The notes under the pieces were generated by a model. The model worked only from the letters and a program-made list of their open reading frames with translations. It had not been told where the DNA came from and did no database searches. 64,000 nucleotides of DNA from Pandoraea communis. GTDB taxonomy: Bacteria; Pseudomonadota; Gammaproteobacteria; Burkholderiales; Burkholderiaceae. Shown here piece after piece: positions 16,006 through 24,965 of this stretch (positions are counted from its first letter, which is position 1; each line of letters begins with the position of its first letter). The stretch covers positions 62,001 to 126,000 of the forward strand of contig NZ_CABPSJ010000007.1 of the NCBI RefSeq assembly GCF_902459745.1, in the 5' to 3' direction. Made by a program: the position numbers and the translations under genes.

Positions 16006-16929
16006 ATGTCCAACCCTTTAGGTGAGCGTGACGACAGACAGTCCGCCCGCGAATTGCGCGACGAAGACGCACCAGCCATTGCCGCACCGGTCTGCAACGT
16101 GGCGCCCGCTGCGATCGATCCGCAGGCGCTGACGCCGCACGCGACGTTCGCCGTGCGGCGTTTTCGCCGGGGCACATGGCAGCAGGCGAGCGACGAGTTG
16201 GCCGACGAGGTGCCGGTTGCGCTGGAGTTCAACGGTATCTCCCATGTCGTGATGCTCGCGACCCCGGCCGATATCGAAGACTTTGCGCTGGGTTTTGCCC
16301 TGTCCGAGGGCATTCTGAACGACCGGCGCGAGTGCTATGGCGTTGACGTGACGGCGACGCCGTTGGGGATTACCGCGCATCTCGAAGTCTCGTCGCGGGC
16401 GTTCGCCGGGCTCAAGGAGCGTCGCCGTAATCTCACGGGCCGTACCGGATGCGGGCTGTGCGGCACGGAAAGCCTGGATCAGGTGCTGCGGCCGTTGCCG
16501 GCGGCGGGCCCGGCGTTGCGCGTGTCGCATGCCGCGCTGGCCGCAGCCTATGCCGGACTGGCGCAGCATCAGCCGTTGAACGGGGTGACCGGCGCGGTGC
16601 ACGGCGCGGCCTGGTGTTCGCCGCAAGGCGAGGTGCTTTGCCTGCGCGAAGACGTCGGCCGGCACAACGCGCTCGACAAATTGATTGGCGCACTCGCGCG
16701 CGACGGACAGGCGTTCGATAGCGGATTTTTGTTGATGACGAGTCGTGCGAGCGTCGAAATCGTACAAAAGGCCGCGCAGGTCGGCATTCCGATGGTTGCG
16801 GCAGTCTCTGCGGCCACAGCGCTCGCGGTGCGAACGGCGCAGGCCGCAGGTGTCGCGCTGGTGGGTTTCGTGCGGGGGGAGCAGTGTGTCATCTACACGG
16901 GCGGGGCGGCGCTCGACGCCGGTGTCTGA
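16006..16929 (+). CDS. fdhD: FdhD/FdsC sulfurtransferase for formate dehydrogenase maturation
   Basis: A 307-residue protein (from the ATG at 16006) that transfers sulfur to the bis-MGD cofactor and is needed for active FDH. The redox-active pair is C149 and C152 in RTGCGLCGTESLDQ. VPVALEFNGISHVVMLATPA and EDVGRHNALDKLIG are family signatures. The N-terminal ~45 residues are polar and variable. Start choice is uncertain: in-frame TTG codons at 15982 and 16000 are possible, and GGAG at 15989 sits better for the TTG at 16000. It is the fourth gene of the operon, between fdsA and fdsD, the place of fdsC. Confidence 0.9.
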   Translation: MSNPLGERDDRQSARELRDEDAPAIAAPVCNVAPAAIDPQALTPHATFAVRRFRRGTWQQASDELADEVPVALEFNGISHVVMLATPADIEDFALGFALSEGILNDRRECYGVDVTATPLGITAHLEVSSRAFAGLKERRRNLTGRTGCGLCGTESLDQVLRPLPAAGPALRVSHAALAAAYAGLAQHQPLNGVTGAVHGAAWCSPQGEVLCLREDVGRHNALDKLIGALARDGQAFDSGFLLMTSRASVEIVQKAAQVGIPMVAAVSAATALAVRTAQAAGVALVGFVRGEQCVIYTGGAALDAGV

Positions 16930-16956
16930 CGGCAACGATGGAGCGGGAGACATCTG

Positions 16957-17190
16957 ATGGACGGTAACAACCTCGTGCGCATGGCCAATCGCATCGCAGA
17001 CTTCTTCGAATCGTTGCCTGATCGGGAGGAAGCGCTGGGCGAAGTCGCCACGCATCTGCACAAGTTCTGGGACCCGCGCATGCGTACCCAGATTCTGGCG
17101 CTGGCCGACACGCCCGCCGCCGCGGGGATGCACTCGCTCCTGCGTGATGCGCTAACCCGTCATCGCGAACGGCTGATGCCATCAAACTAG
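16957..17190 (+). CDS. fdsD: Formate dehydrogenase delta subunit
   Basis: A 77-residue protein beginning MDGNNLVRMANRIADFFESL and containing KFWDPRMRTQILALAD. This is the small conserved FdsD type that closes fds operons. It is needed for a stable or mature soluble formate dehydrogenase in relatives and has no known catalytic residues. GGGAGA lies about 8 nt before the ATG, and the gene starts 27 bp after fdhD. Confidence 0.9.
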   Translation: MDGNNLVRMANRIADFFESLPDREEALGEVATHLHKFWDPRMRTQILALADTPAAAGMHSLLRDALTRHRERLMPSN

Positions 17191-17292
17191 TTCCATCAAG
17201 CTGAGGCCTGTGCGACGCGAGCGTACGCAGCTCGCGGTATAGTAGAAGAAACGGTCGCGCACTCGCGCGGCCTCACACTAGCGGAGGACTCG

Positions 17293-17475
17293 ATGAACGA
17301 TACCCGCACGCGCAAGCCCAGCCCACAGCCTCCTCTCAAGGAGGACGCAGTGGAGCACGACCTCGACGAGGCACTCGAAGAGACCTTTCCGGCGAGCGAC
17401 CCTGTTTCCATCGGAGTCGACAAACCGAAGCGTGCCCCTGCGTCGATCGATACCGGCAAGACGCCGAAACCGTAA
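17293..17475 (+). CDS. Small acidic protein with an ETFPASDP motif
   Basis: A 60-residue polar protein with no membrane segment or signal. The centre (residues about 20-40) is acidic and helical (AVEHDLDEALEETFPASDPV), and both ends are basic and Pro/Lys-rich. The 'L-E-x-T-F-P-A-S-D-P' string recurs in many short uncharacterised bacterial proteins, which supports it being real. GCGGAGGA lies 5 nt before the ATG. It stands alone, about 100 bp after fdsD, with a possible -10-like TATAGT in the gap. Function unknown. Confidence 0.65.
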   Translation: MNDTRTRKPSPQPPLKEDAVEHDLDEALEETFPASDPVSIGVDKPKRAPASIDTGKTPKP

Positions 17476-17679
17476 TGTTCCCGGTAGGGTTGCGGTAGGT
17501 TTGCGGCGCAATGCCGGTGGATTGTGTACCAATCCGGTCTGTTCGCCGCACAGCCCCGTCTGATGGGGCCGCCGGCCGAAAATAAATCTCCGCCTCGGCA
17601 TGGGTTTGACGCCCGGCCGGGGCGAATTCGTGGCAAAATGCCGCGCCTGACTCTCTCAGGCTGGGACTGTAGGAAATAA

Positions 17680-18048
17680 ATGGCGGCAGGTACGGTAAAA
17701 AAAGTTCGACGCTACGCGCTGGAAACCATCGATGTGATGGGGCAGAGCGGGCTTGGCGTCGTCGAGCGCCCCGATGGGCGTTTCGTCATGTATCCGGAAT
17801 ACTGGACACAGACGCAGGCGCTCAGCCAAAAAATGCGCACGTTGTACCGCCGTAATTGCCAGCTCGAGTACCAATTGGCGAAGCTCACGCGCGAACTCGA
17901 TCGTTTGCGCAGTGTGGTCGATACGCCGCGCCCCGCAGGGAATCCGCAAGCGTCATTGCCCGGTACCGACGTGCAGCAGCCTGAGCCCAAGCTCGAACAC
18001 AATTCCACCGCCGAATTGCCGCCACGACGACGCAAACGCGCCGCCTGA
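17680..18048 (+). CDS. Uncharacterised 122-residue coiled-coil protein
   Basis: Begins MAAGTVKKVRRYALETIDVM with TAGGAAA 4 nt upstream. The N-terminal half (to residue ~45) looks globular, with GLGVVERPDGRFVMYPEYW. Residues about 47-87 form a predicted coiled coil (QALSQKMRTLYRRNCQLEYQ and onward). The tail is Pro/Gln-rich and ends in the basic run RRRKRAA. I do not recognise the family. The basic tail could contact nucleic acid, which is only a guess. The preceding 204-bp gap holds no other gene I can support. Confidence 0.6.
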   Translation: MAAGTVKKVRRYALETIDVMGQSGLGVVERPDGRFVMYPEYWTQTQALSQKMRTLYRRNCQLEYQLAKLTRELDRLRSVVDTPRPAGNPQASLPGTDVQQPEPKLEHNSTAELPPRRRKRAA

Positions 18049-18165
18049 GTGCTGTTGCCGTGACAACAATGTCCTGCCAATATCGCTCCAGTCCCTACCG
18101 ATTTACCCTGTAACGTTACCGAATCTCCCTCAACATTCAGTTTTCTGCCCGCTTCGCCGACCATC

Positions 18166-18927
18166 ATGGCGCTTACCGCATCGCAACTCGAAACCTTCCG
18201 TAACGACGGTTATCTGATCCTTCCGCGCTATGTGGCGCAGGCCGACTGCGAGGCGATTCTGGCCGATGCGCGAGCGCAGTTGGCGGCAGCAACGCCGCCG
18301 CTGGAGTTCGAAGCCGATGTGGGTTACGAAGGAGCGCCGGAGTCGCGTGACGCGGAGGGTGGTCAGACCGTCCGTCGTCTGCTCAAGGCTTACGACCGTG
18401 GCGAGGCGCTGCGCCGTTGGGCAACCCGCCCCGATCTCGTCGAGTCGCTCGCGCAGATCTTCGGGGAGGACGTGGTGCTCACGCTGGCGCATCACAATTG
18501 CGTGATGACCAAGCACCCGCACTTCGGCACCGCCACCGGCTGGCATCGCGATATCCGTTACTGGTCGTTCCTGCAGAATTCGCTGATTTCCGTGTGGCTT
18601 GCGCTTGGGCCGGAAACCCGTAGCAATGGCGCGTTGCGTTTCATCCCGGGCTCGCATCGCGAGCAACTCAAGCCGCACCAACTCGATTCGCTCGACTTCC
18701 TGCGTCCCGACGAGCCGGACAATCAACCGCTCGTTGCCCGTGGCCAACAGGTGGAACTGGCACAAGGCGATGTCGTGCTGTTCCACAGCGGCCTGTTCCA
18801 TGCCGCTGGCCGTAACGAGGGCGATACCACGAAGTTCTCCGTGGTGTTTGCGTATCGCGGTGAGAGCAATCCGCCAACGCCGGGCACGCGCTCGGCATCG
18901 GCCGGCGAAGTGGCGCTCGGCCACTGA
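18166..18927 (+). CDS. Phytanoyl-CoA dioxygenase (PhyH) family protein
   Basis: A 253-residue Fe(II)/2-oxoglutarate-dependent oxygenase. The metal triad is visible as H127 and D129 in GWHRDIRYWSF and H212 in HSGLFHAAGRNEG; R216 or a later Arg may bind 2-oxoglutarate. FRNDGYLILPRYVAQADCEA near the N-terminus is the usual family opening. Family members hydroxylate varied small molecules, and the substrate here is unknown. It stands between an uncharacterised gene and an NSS transporter, all on the plus strand. A GGGGAT/ATCCCC palindrome 11 bp downstream may end the transcript. Confidence 0.85.
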   Translation: MALTASQLETFRNDGYLILPRYVAQADCEAILADARAQLAAATPPLEFEADVGYEGAPESRDAEGGQTVRRLLKAYDRGEALRRWATRPDLVESLAQIFGEDVVLTLAHHNCVMTKHPHFGTATGWHRDIRYWSFLQNSLISVWLALGPETRSNGALRFIPGSHREQLKPHQLDSLDFLRPDEPDNQPLVARGQQVELAQGDVVLFHSGLFHAAGRNEGDTTKFSVVFAYRGESNPPTPGTRSASAGEVALGH

Positions 18928-18938
18928 CATTGCGGCTG

Positions 18939-18958
18939 CCGGGGATGGCCATCCCCGG
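18939..18958 (+). terminator. Possible terminator hairpin after the PhyH gene
   Basis: A perfect 20-bp palindrome (CCGGGGATGG and its complement) starts 11 bp after the stop. A run of six T lies 12 bp further on, too far for a standard intrinsic terminator, so the call is tentative. Confidence 0.4.
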
Positions 18959-18995
18959 TGCCACCTCGGTTTTTTGGGTGCTTTCCTAAAGCGAC

Positions 18996-19095
18996 GGGCA
19001 CCTTTTCCCGCGTAGACTCTCCGGCCACCCTTATGGCCTCACATGCTGGCGCAGGTGCCCTCTATTGCTGGGAAGGCGATGCTGTGCTGCGCCAG
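18996..19095 (+). promoter_or_regulatory. Structured leader upstream of the NSS transporter
   Basis: In the roughly 230-bp leader, GGGCACCT (18996-19003) is exactly complementary to AGGTGCCC (19053-19060), enclosing a GGCC-CACCCTTAT-GGCC hairpin. Next, CTGGCGCA (19046-19053) is complementary to TGCGCCAG (19088-19095). The two long helices share base 19053 and cover neighbouring bases, so they may compete or stack. I do not recognise a known riboswitch consensus. Confidence 0.35.
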
Positions 19096-19187
19096 TAATC
19101 TGGCTGACGCCATGCCATCACAAGTGTCGTGTCGCTCCTGCGGACGTCGTTGCGCGGGACGCGCGCGGCCTCTTCCGGAGGAGATAC

Positions 19188-20579
19188 GTGTCCCATTCGC
19201 CCATTTCACCCTCAGCACCACCCGCTGCCTCGCCGGCGGTGCCCGATGCGTCCGTTGCCGCTGGCCGTGCCACCTGGGGCTCCCGGTTGGGGTTCGTTCT
19301 GGCGGCGTCGGGTTCCGCCGTGGGGCTCGGCGCCGTCTGGAAGTTTCCTTACGTGGTGGGCGCGCACGGTGGCGGTGCGTTTCTTGTCCTGTATCTCGGC
19401 TGCGTGCTGACGCTTGGCGTTGCCCTGTTGCTTGCCGAGATGACTATCGGCCGGTTGACGGGCAAGTCTGTGACGACGGCATTGCGTGAGCTGGGCGGAC
19501 GCCGTTGGGCGTGGGTCGGGCGCATCGCCACATTCAACGCCTTTGCGATTCTGTCGTTTTACGTTGTGGTCGGCGGCTGGACGGTAGCGTATCTGAAGCG
19601 GGCGATCACGGGTGACGTACTGGCCGTCGACACGGAACGTCTGGTCAGCGAATTCTCCGCGTTCATCGCGGACCCGGCCGCGTCACTTGTGAGCATGGGG
19701 GTGTTTCTGGGGCTGACGTGCATCATCGTTGCCGCAGGGGTGCAGAAGGGCATCGAGCGCGCCGGCAAGTGGCTCATGCCTGCGCTGTTCCTGCTGATGC
19801 TGCTGGTCATTGCGCGCGCGCTTACTCTGCCGGGGGCCATGGCCGGTGTCGCGTGGTTTCTCACGCCAGACTTCTCCGTCATTTCGGGCAGTACCTTGCT
19901 TGAAGCGTTGGGGCTGGCGTTCTTCTCGCTGTCGCTCGGTGCCGGCATGATCGTGGTCTATGGCTCATACCTGCCCAAGGACGCGAAGCTGGCCGGCTCA
20001 GCCGTCTGGGTAGCAACGCTCGCCACGCTTGCCTGCTTTCTCGCCGGGCTGATGATTCTGCCCGCCGTGTTCGCCTTCGGTGTGGCGCCCAACGCCGGGC
20101 CGGGGCTGACCTTCATCACGATGCCCGCGATATTCGCGCAGATGCCGTTCGGTCATCTCGTGGCGGTGGCCTTCTTCCTGTTGTTGCTGTTCGCAGCGCT
20201 GACGTCGGCAGTCTCGCTGTTCGAGCCGGTCACAGCGTTTCTCATCGATGAATACCAATGGCGTCGCGGGCCGGCCGTGGTGGCCGTGCTGGTGACGACA
20301 TTTCTCTTTGGCGCACCTGCCGCGCTGTCTTTCGGCGTGTGGTCGGATGTGCGGCTCTTCGACCGGACGATCTTCGATCTGATGGATTACGTGACCGTCA
20401 ATCTGCTGATGCCGGCGGGTGGATTGTGTGTGGCGCTCTTTGTCGGTGCGTGCATCTGGCCGTCGGCACGCACCGTACTTGAGGGCACACGCGGGCAGTG
20501 GTTTGTACCCGTGTGGCGCGCGCTACTGCTCGTTCTCACGCCCGTCGCGATCTTCGGCGTCTGGTATCAGAGTCTCTGA
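19188..20579 (+). CDS. Neurotransmitter:sodium symporter (NSS/SNF) family transporter
   Basis: A 463-residue sodium-coupled importer, probably for amino acids. I chose the GTG at 19188 because GGAGGAGA lies 3 nt ahead of it; upstream in-frame codons are in a region without coding character. After a Pro/Ala-rich cytoplasmic tail, TM1 has the family signature SRLGFVLAASGSAVGLGAVW followed by KFPYVVGAHGGGAF. About 11-12 hydrophobic segments follow. GLAFFSLSLGAGMIVVYGSY corresponds to TM6. NSS members of bacteria carry Leu, Trp or related substrates; this one cannot be assigned. It ends convergently with gor. Confidence 0.9.
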   Translation: MSHSPISPSAPPAASPAVPDASVAAGRATWGSRLGFVLAASGSAVGLGAVWKFPYVVGAHGGGAFLVLYLGCVLTLGVALLLAEMTIGRLTGKSVTTALRELGGRRWAWVGRIATFNAFAILSFYVVVGGWTVAYLKRAITGDVLAVDTERLVSEFSAFIADPAASLVSMGVFLGLTCIIVAAGVQKGIERAGKWLMPALFLLMLLVIARALTLPGAMAGVAWFLTPDFSVISGSTLLEALGLAFFSLSLGAGMIVVYGSYLPKDAKLAGSAVWVATLATLACFLAGLMILPAVFAFGVAPNAGPGLTFITMPAIFAQMPFGHLVAVAFFLLLLFAALTSAVSLFEPVTAFLIDEYQWRRGPAVVAVLVTTFLFGAPAALSFGVWSDVRLFDRTIFDLMDYVTVNLLMPAGGLCVALFVGACIWPSARTVLEGTRGQWFVPVWRALLLVLTPVAIFGVWYQSL

Positions 20580-20586
20580 GGTGAGG

Positions 20587-20612
20587 CCGGACGGGCCATC
20601 ACGCCTGTCCGG
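20587..20612. terminator. Hairpin between convergent NSS and gor genes
   Basis: CCGGACGGGC pairs with GCCTGTCCGG around CATCAC, with one G-T pair. It lies 8 bp after the NSS stop. There is no clear T-run, so bidirectional termination is only suggested. Confidence 0.35.
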
Positions 20613-20730
20613 TATTGTCGCGATGCCAGCGCACAGCGAACCGCCAGTCAATCTGAATAGATGAACCGCCGGATCGGCGTGAACGTTGCGAGAGGACATC
20701 GGCAGTCAATCAGCCGCCGATAGCCGCCGA

Positions 20731-22092
20731 TTACGCCACCGGTGTTCTCATCGTCACCCACTCTTCTGCGGCCGTGGGGTGCACCGCGAGTGTGCGGTCG
20801 AAGTCGGCCTTCGTTGCGCCCATCGATAACGCCACGCCGAGCAACTGCACCTGCTCGCCCGCGTGATCGCCCACCATGTGCGCGCCGACGATTTTGTCGG
20901 TCGCGCCGTCCACAAGCAGCTTCATCAGAATCTTCTCCTGACGGCCGGATAACGTCGCCTTGAGCGGACGGAACGACGCCTTGTAGACCTTGAGCTGTGA
21001 ATACTGCGCGCGCGCGTCGCTTTCGGTCAGGCCCACGACACCGATCTCGGGCGTACTGAACACGGCCGTCGGAATCAGCTTGTGGTCGACGCGCGTCGTG
21101 CGCTCGCCGAACACCGTGTCGGCGAACGCCTGACCTTCGCGAATGGCCATCGGCGTGAGATTGACGCGGTCGGTCACGTCCCCCACGGCAAAGATCGACG
21201 GCACATTGGTGCGAGAGAATTCATCGACGATCACGGCACCCTTGTCGTCGAGCGCCACGCCGCTTGCGGCAAGGCCGAGGCCCTGCGTGTATGGCACACG
21301 TCCGGCTGCGCTCAACAGCACGTCGGCTTCGTGTGTACTTCCGTCGGACAGCGTGATGCGTAAGCGGTCCTGCACCTTGTCCGCGCGTTCCACTTTGCGC
21401 TCCAGCAGCACCTCGATGCCGCGCTCGCGATAGGCGGCTTCGAGGGCGGTGCGTACCTCTTCGTCAAAGCCGCGCAACAGATGCGGGCCGCGATGCACGA
21501 GCGTGACTTTCGAGCCGAGTCCGGCAAATACCCCTGCGAACTCCAGAGCGATGTAGCCGCCGCCGATGATCGTGACGCGCTCGGGGAGCGACGCGAGATG
21601 AAACACTTCGTTCGACGAGATGGCATGCTCGCGACCGATGAAATGGGGCTGATCTGCCGGTTTACCGCCCGTGGCAATCAGAATGTGGCGGGCGGTGATG
21701 CGCTCGCCTGTCGCGGGCAGCACAACCGTGTGCGGCCCTTCAACCACGGCACGCGCCGCGATCAGTTCGGCACCCGCGCGTTCGAGGTTGGTGCGGTAGA
21801 TGCCCTCGAGCCGGGCGATCTCGCTGTCTTTGCGTGCGATGAGTGTCTTCCAGTCGAACTTGGGTGGCGGCACTTGCCATCCGAAACCTGCTGCATCTTC
21901 GAACTCATCGGCGAAGCGGCTCGCATAGACGAGCAGCTTTTTCGGGACGCACCCGCGAATCACGCAGGTGCCACCGACGCGAAACTCCTCGGCCACCTTC
22001 ACGCGTGCGCCATACTGCGCCGCGACGCGCGCGGCACGCACACCGCCGGAGCCGGCACCGATCACGAAAAGATCCACATCGAACTGGGGCAT
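20731..22092 (-). CDS. gor: Glutathione-disulfide reductase
   Basis: A 453-residue cytoplasmic flavoprotein that reduces GSSG with NADPH. FAD-binding FVIGAGSGGVRAAR opens the protein. The redox-active disulfide is C43/C48 in GGTCVIRGCVPKKL. The NADPH domain contains TIIGGGYIALEFAGVFAGLG. The dimerisation domain ends with HPTAAEEWVTMRTP, giving the catalytic His. The arrangement and Arg-Gly-Cys spacing distinguish it from lipoamide and mercuric reductases. TAGGAG lies 7 nt ahead of the ATG. It is a single-gene unit. Confidence 0.95.
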   Translation of the reverse strand: MPQFDVDLFVIGAGSGGVRAARVAAQYGARVKVAEEFRVGGTCVIRGCVPKKLLVYASRFADEFEDAAGFGWQVPPPKFDWKTLIARKDSEIARLEGIYRTNLERAGAELIAARAVVEGPHTVVLPATGERITARHILIATGGKPADQPHFIGREHAISSNEVFHLASLPERVTIIGGGYIALEFAGVFAGLGSKVTLVHRGPHLLRGFDEEVRTALEAAYRERGIEVLLERKVERADKVQDRLRITLSDGSTHEADVLLSAAGRVPYTQGLGLAASGVALDDKGAVIVDEFSRTNVPSIFAVGDVTDRVNLTPMAIREGQAFADTVFGERTTRVDHKLIPTAVFSTPEIGVVGLTESDARAQYSQLKVYKASFRPLKATLSGRQEKILMKLLVDGATDKIVGAHMVGDHAGEQVQLLGVALSMGATKADFDRTLAVHPTAAEEWVTMRTPVA

Positions 22093-22624
22093 TGCTAACT
22101 CCTATTTGTCATGCGGCACATCGCGCTGCCGGAATGATTCGGACAGCGTCGCGACGGCCATCGCTTCTCGCGTTGAGCGATTGTGCCAGAGACCCGTGCA
22201 TGACGTCGGCGTGTCCCCCGCGCTTTCAGACGCATCCGAGCCAGTTTCAGCCACCATCCTGTGCCAATTCGGCATACGGCGCATCGCCCGTCAATCCGGG
22301 TTTTCGTACGGTCGTGCATTTCCATTGATTCGCATCAATGCGCCGGGTGAAGCGCGGGACGACAATCGAAGGCATCGAAAGTCGATCAATGCTTGAACGG
22401 TGCGCGTGGCGGCTGACCCACGAGGTGTCGCAGACGTTTCGCCGAAGAAGCAATCGCGGCTGCCGGATGTTTCTGAAATGAAACACTTCATCGGGATTGT
22501 CTTGGCATTACGCGAATGGTGGGAATGGAAGTGCATAAGAATCAAACGGTTATCGCTTGTGGCGCGAAATTTGCTCTGACTCTGCCAATACAGGCGGGAT
22601 TCACCGCCGGCATAAGAGGATGTC
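22093..22624. other. 532-bp stretch without a supported gene
   Basis: Lies between the gor start and a secreted small protein gene. It must contain the gor promoter on the minus strand and the promoter of the 22625 gene on the plus strand. Short open frames on both strands show no family resemblance and no good ribosome sites. I see no RNA gene. Confidence 0.5.
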
Positions 22625-23137
22625 ATGACAAAGTCGCTCTCTCGCCTCATGGGCGCCACGATGGCGTTGGCATGGTTGTGTGGCTTCTGGATAGCGGCAT
22701 CGGCACATGCCGCGAGTCCGCCGGGCACCGCGAGTTATTCGGGCGCGGTGGCAAGCGAGAAGGCCGCAACCGCCAGCACCCGGCATGGCACCCGGCCGTC
22801 GCGGGCCGCGCGCGCGAAGCGTGCGGCCCTAGCGCCGGCTTTCCTGCCGCCGGGTTCACCGCCACCGGCGCTTGCCGGCGTGGCACCGGCGCCGTGGAAC
22901 GACGTGTTCGCTCAGGCGGGCGCCTGGGCGTCCGATCCGATCATCGTGAGCGGTCAGACCCTGGGCGGCACGCTCGGCAATGCCGGGTTGACGAAGGGGG
23001 CGGAAGGCTTGGTCACCGGGCCTCGTGCCGGGCTGACGGGGCTGTATCAAACCGTCTGGCATCGCGCGCTCTCCAACCCTGTGCTGAGCGCTCAGCTCTT
23101 CGCCGGGTCTCCCGAATACTTCGGACTGCATTTCTAA
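22625..23137 (+). CDS. Uncharacterised secreted protein, Ala/Pro-rich
   Basis: A 170-residue protein with a clear signal peptide: MTKSLSRLMGATMALAWLCG, a hydrophobic core, and a cleavage site after AHA at about residue 29. Residues 30-85 are low complexity (Ala, Ser, Pro, Arg). The C-terminal ~85 residues look folded, with WNDVFAQAGAWASDPIIVSG and a Phe at the last position (GLHF). Purines AAGAGGATGTC precede the ATG. I do not recognise the family. It is probably periplasmic or envelope-associated. Confidence 0.6.
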   Translation: MTKSLSRLMGATMALAWLCGFWIAASAHAASPPGTASYSGAVASEKAATASTRHGTRPSRAARAKRAALAPAFLPPGSPPPALAGVAPAPWNDVFAQAGAWASDPIIVSGQTLGGTLGNAGLTKGAEGLVTGPRAGLTGLYQTVWHRALSNPVLSAQLFAGSPEYFGLHF

Positions 23138-23447
23138 GCCGATGGGCATTGCGGCGGGACACGCTTGCACGTCTCGCGCGACCCATTCGAAGCGCATGCC
23201 CGACTCACCTCGACGTTGATCGTCTTCCGATGCATCGTGTGTGCCGGAACCGTCGTCATACGCTATCCCTCATGCCGGCGAAGCCCGCGTCCGCTCTGCA
23301 TCTCGGACACGTCGCCCGCCGCATGAACCTTTCTCTCGCGCTTGCCTCGCCAAGATCAATGCGGTTAGGATTAACCCGCAGTTCAAGCGTGGCATTGCCG
23401 CAAGACATGCCGACTGCTGGCATGCCATTCCGTTCTGGAGCCCTCTA

Positions 23448-24938
23448 ATGAGCACGCCCGAAGTCTCTGTGCAAAGTCCTCCCCAGAAGAAAGCGTTTCC
23501 CATCGGATTGATGGTCGGCGTGATCGTCATGATCGCCGTGCTCCTGGTTCCCATGCCCAACGATCTGCCGGTCGCGGGTCACCGCATGCTGGCAATTCTT
23601 GCCTTCGCCGTGGTGGTGTGGATTAGCGAAGCGGTGTCGTACGAAGCGAGTGCCATCATCATCACTTCGTTGATGGCCTTCCTCGTGGGGACCGCGCCCA
23701 CGGTGCAGAACCCCAGTGTCGAGTACGGCACATCGAACGCCATCAGCATGGCGCTTGCCGGCTTTTCGAATTCGGCGCTTGCGCTCGTGGCCGGCGCATT
23801 GTTCATTGCCGCAGCCATGACGCTGACCGGACTCGACCGGCGCATCGCACTCGTCACGCTCTCGAAGATCGGCACCAGCACACGCCGCGTGATGGTTGGT
23901 GCGATCGCCGTGACGATCCTGCTCTCGCTCGTGGTGCCGAGCGCCACGGCTCGCAGTGCCTGCGTGGTGCCGATCATGATGGGCGTGATCGCCGCCTTCG
24001 GTGTCGATAAGCGCTCGAACATCGCGGCCGGGATCATGATCATCGTGGCGCAGGCGACAAGCATCTGGAACGTCGGTATTCAGACAGCGGCTGCACAGAA
24101 CCTGCTGACCGTGGGCTTCATGGACAAGATGCTCGGCGATCGGATTACGTGGGCCGAGTGGCTGGTCGCGGGTGCGCCGTGGGCCGTCATCATGTCGGTG
24201 ATCCTCGTGGTGCTCGTGCTCAAGATGATGCCGCCCGAAGCCGACGCCATCGCTGGCGGCAAGGAAGCCGTGGAAGCGCAACTGCGTGAAATGGGGCCGA
24301 TGACGAGCGCGCAGAAGCGTCTGCTCGCCGTGTCGATCGGCCTGTTGCTGTTCTGGGCGACGGAGGGCAAGCTGCATCACTTCGACACCACGTCGGTGAC
24401 CTACGTCGGCCTGGTGGTGCTGATGCTGCCGCGCTTCGGCGTAATGACCTGGAAAGATGTGCAGTCGCGTATTCCCTGGGGCACGGTGATCGTGTTCGGT
24501 GTGGGTATCAGTCTCGGTACCGCGCTGCTGACGACGCAGGCCGGCCAATGGCTGGGCAATCATGTGGTCGCCGCAACCGGCCTTGATTCGCTCCCGACAC
24601 TGTGGGTCTTCGCGATTCTGGCGGCATTCCTGATCCTGATTCACCTGGGCTTCGCCAGCGCCACCGCGCTCACCTCGGCCATGCTGCCGATTCTGATCGC
24701 CGTGCTGCAAACGTTGCCGGGTGACTTTAACCGGCTGGGTATCGCCATGTTGCTCGGTTTCACGGTGAGCTTCGGTTTCATCCTGCCGATCAATGCGCCG
24801 CAGAACATGGTGTGTCTGGGTACCGACACCTTCACGGCAAAGCAGTTCGCGAGAGTCGGTATCGTGATCACTCTCGTGGGGTATGCGCTACTGTTGCTCT
24901 TCGCCGCGACGTACTGGCGCTGGTTGGGCTGGCTCTAA
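23448..24938 (+). CDS. DASS (SLC13)-family anion:sodium symporter
   Basis: A 496-residue inner-membrane transporter. The start at 23448 has GGAG 7 nt upstream and gives the short polar tail MSTPEVSVQSPPQKKAFPIG before TM1. Some 11-12 hydrophobic segments follow. LVVPSATARSACVVPIMMGV carries the SNT-like motif region typical of DASS carriers, and the repeat region near the C-terminus has FGFILPINAPQNMVCLGTD. DASS members import di- and tricarboxylates or sulfate. It lies 27 bp ahead of an Ldh_2-type dehydrogenase, so a hydroxy-dicarboxylate or sulfolactate-like substrate is a reasonable guess. Confidence 0.85.
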   Translation: MSTPEVSVQSPPQKKAFPIGLMVGVIVMIAVLLVPMPNDLPVAGHRMLAILAFAVVVWISEAVSYEASAIIITSLMAFLVGTAPTVQNPSVEYGTSNAISMALAGFSNSALALVAGALFIAAAMTLTGLDRRIALVTLSKIGTSTRRVMVGAIAVTILLSLVVPSATARSACVVPIMMGVIAAFGVDKRSNIAAGIMIIVAQATSIWNVGIQTAAAQNLLTVGFMDKMLGDRITWAEWLVAGAPWAVIMSVILVVLVLKMMPPEADAIAGGKEAVEAQLREMGPMTSAQKRLLAVSIGLLLFWATEGKLHHFDTTSVTYVGLVVLMLPRFGVMTWKDVQSRIPWGTVIVFGVGISLGTALLTTQAGQWLGNHVVAATGLDSLPTLWVFAILAAFLILIHLGFASATALTSAMLPILIAVLQTLPGDFNRLGIAMLLGFTVSFGFILPINAPQNMVCLGTDTFTAKQFARVGIVITLVGYALLLLFAATYWRWLGWL

Positions 24939-24965
24939 GCCGCGCAGACCGAACAAGGATTCAAT

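Noticed and set aside
18130-18930. 266-codon minus-strand frame opposite the PhyH gene
   Set aside because: PhyH has a complete metal triad; the antisense product shows none.
18996-19095. Glycine, cobalamin, TPP or SAH riboswitch upstream of the NSS gene
   Set aside because: None of the conserved boxes of these classes could be found in the leader, so it is reported only as an unclassified structured leader.
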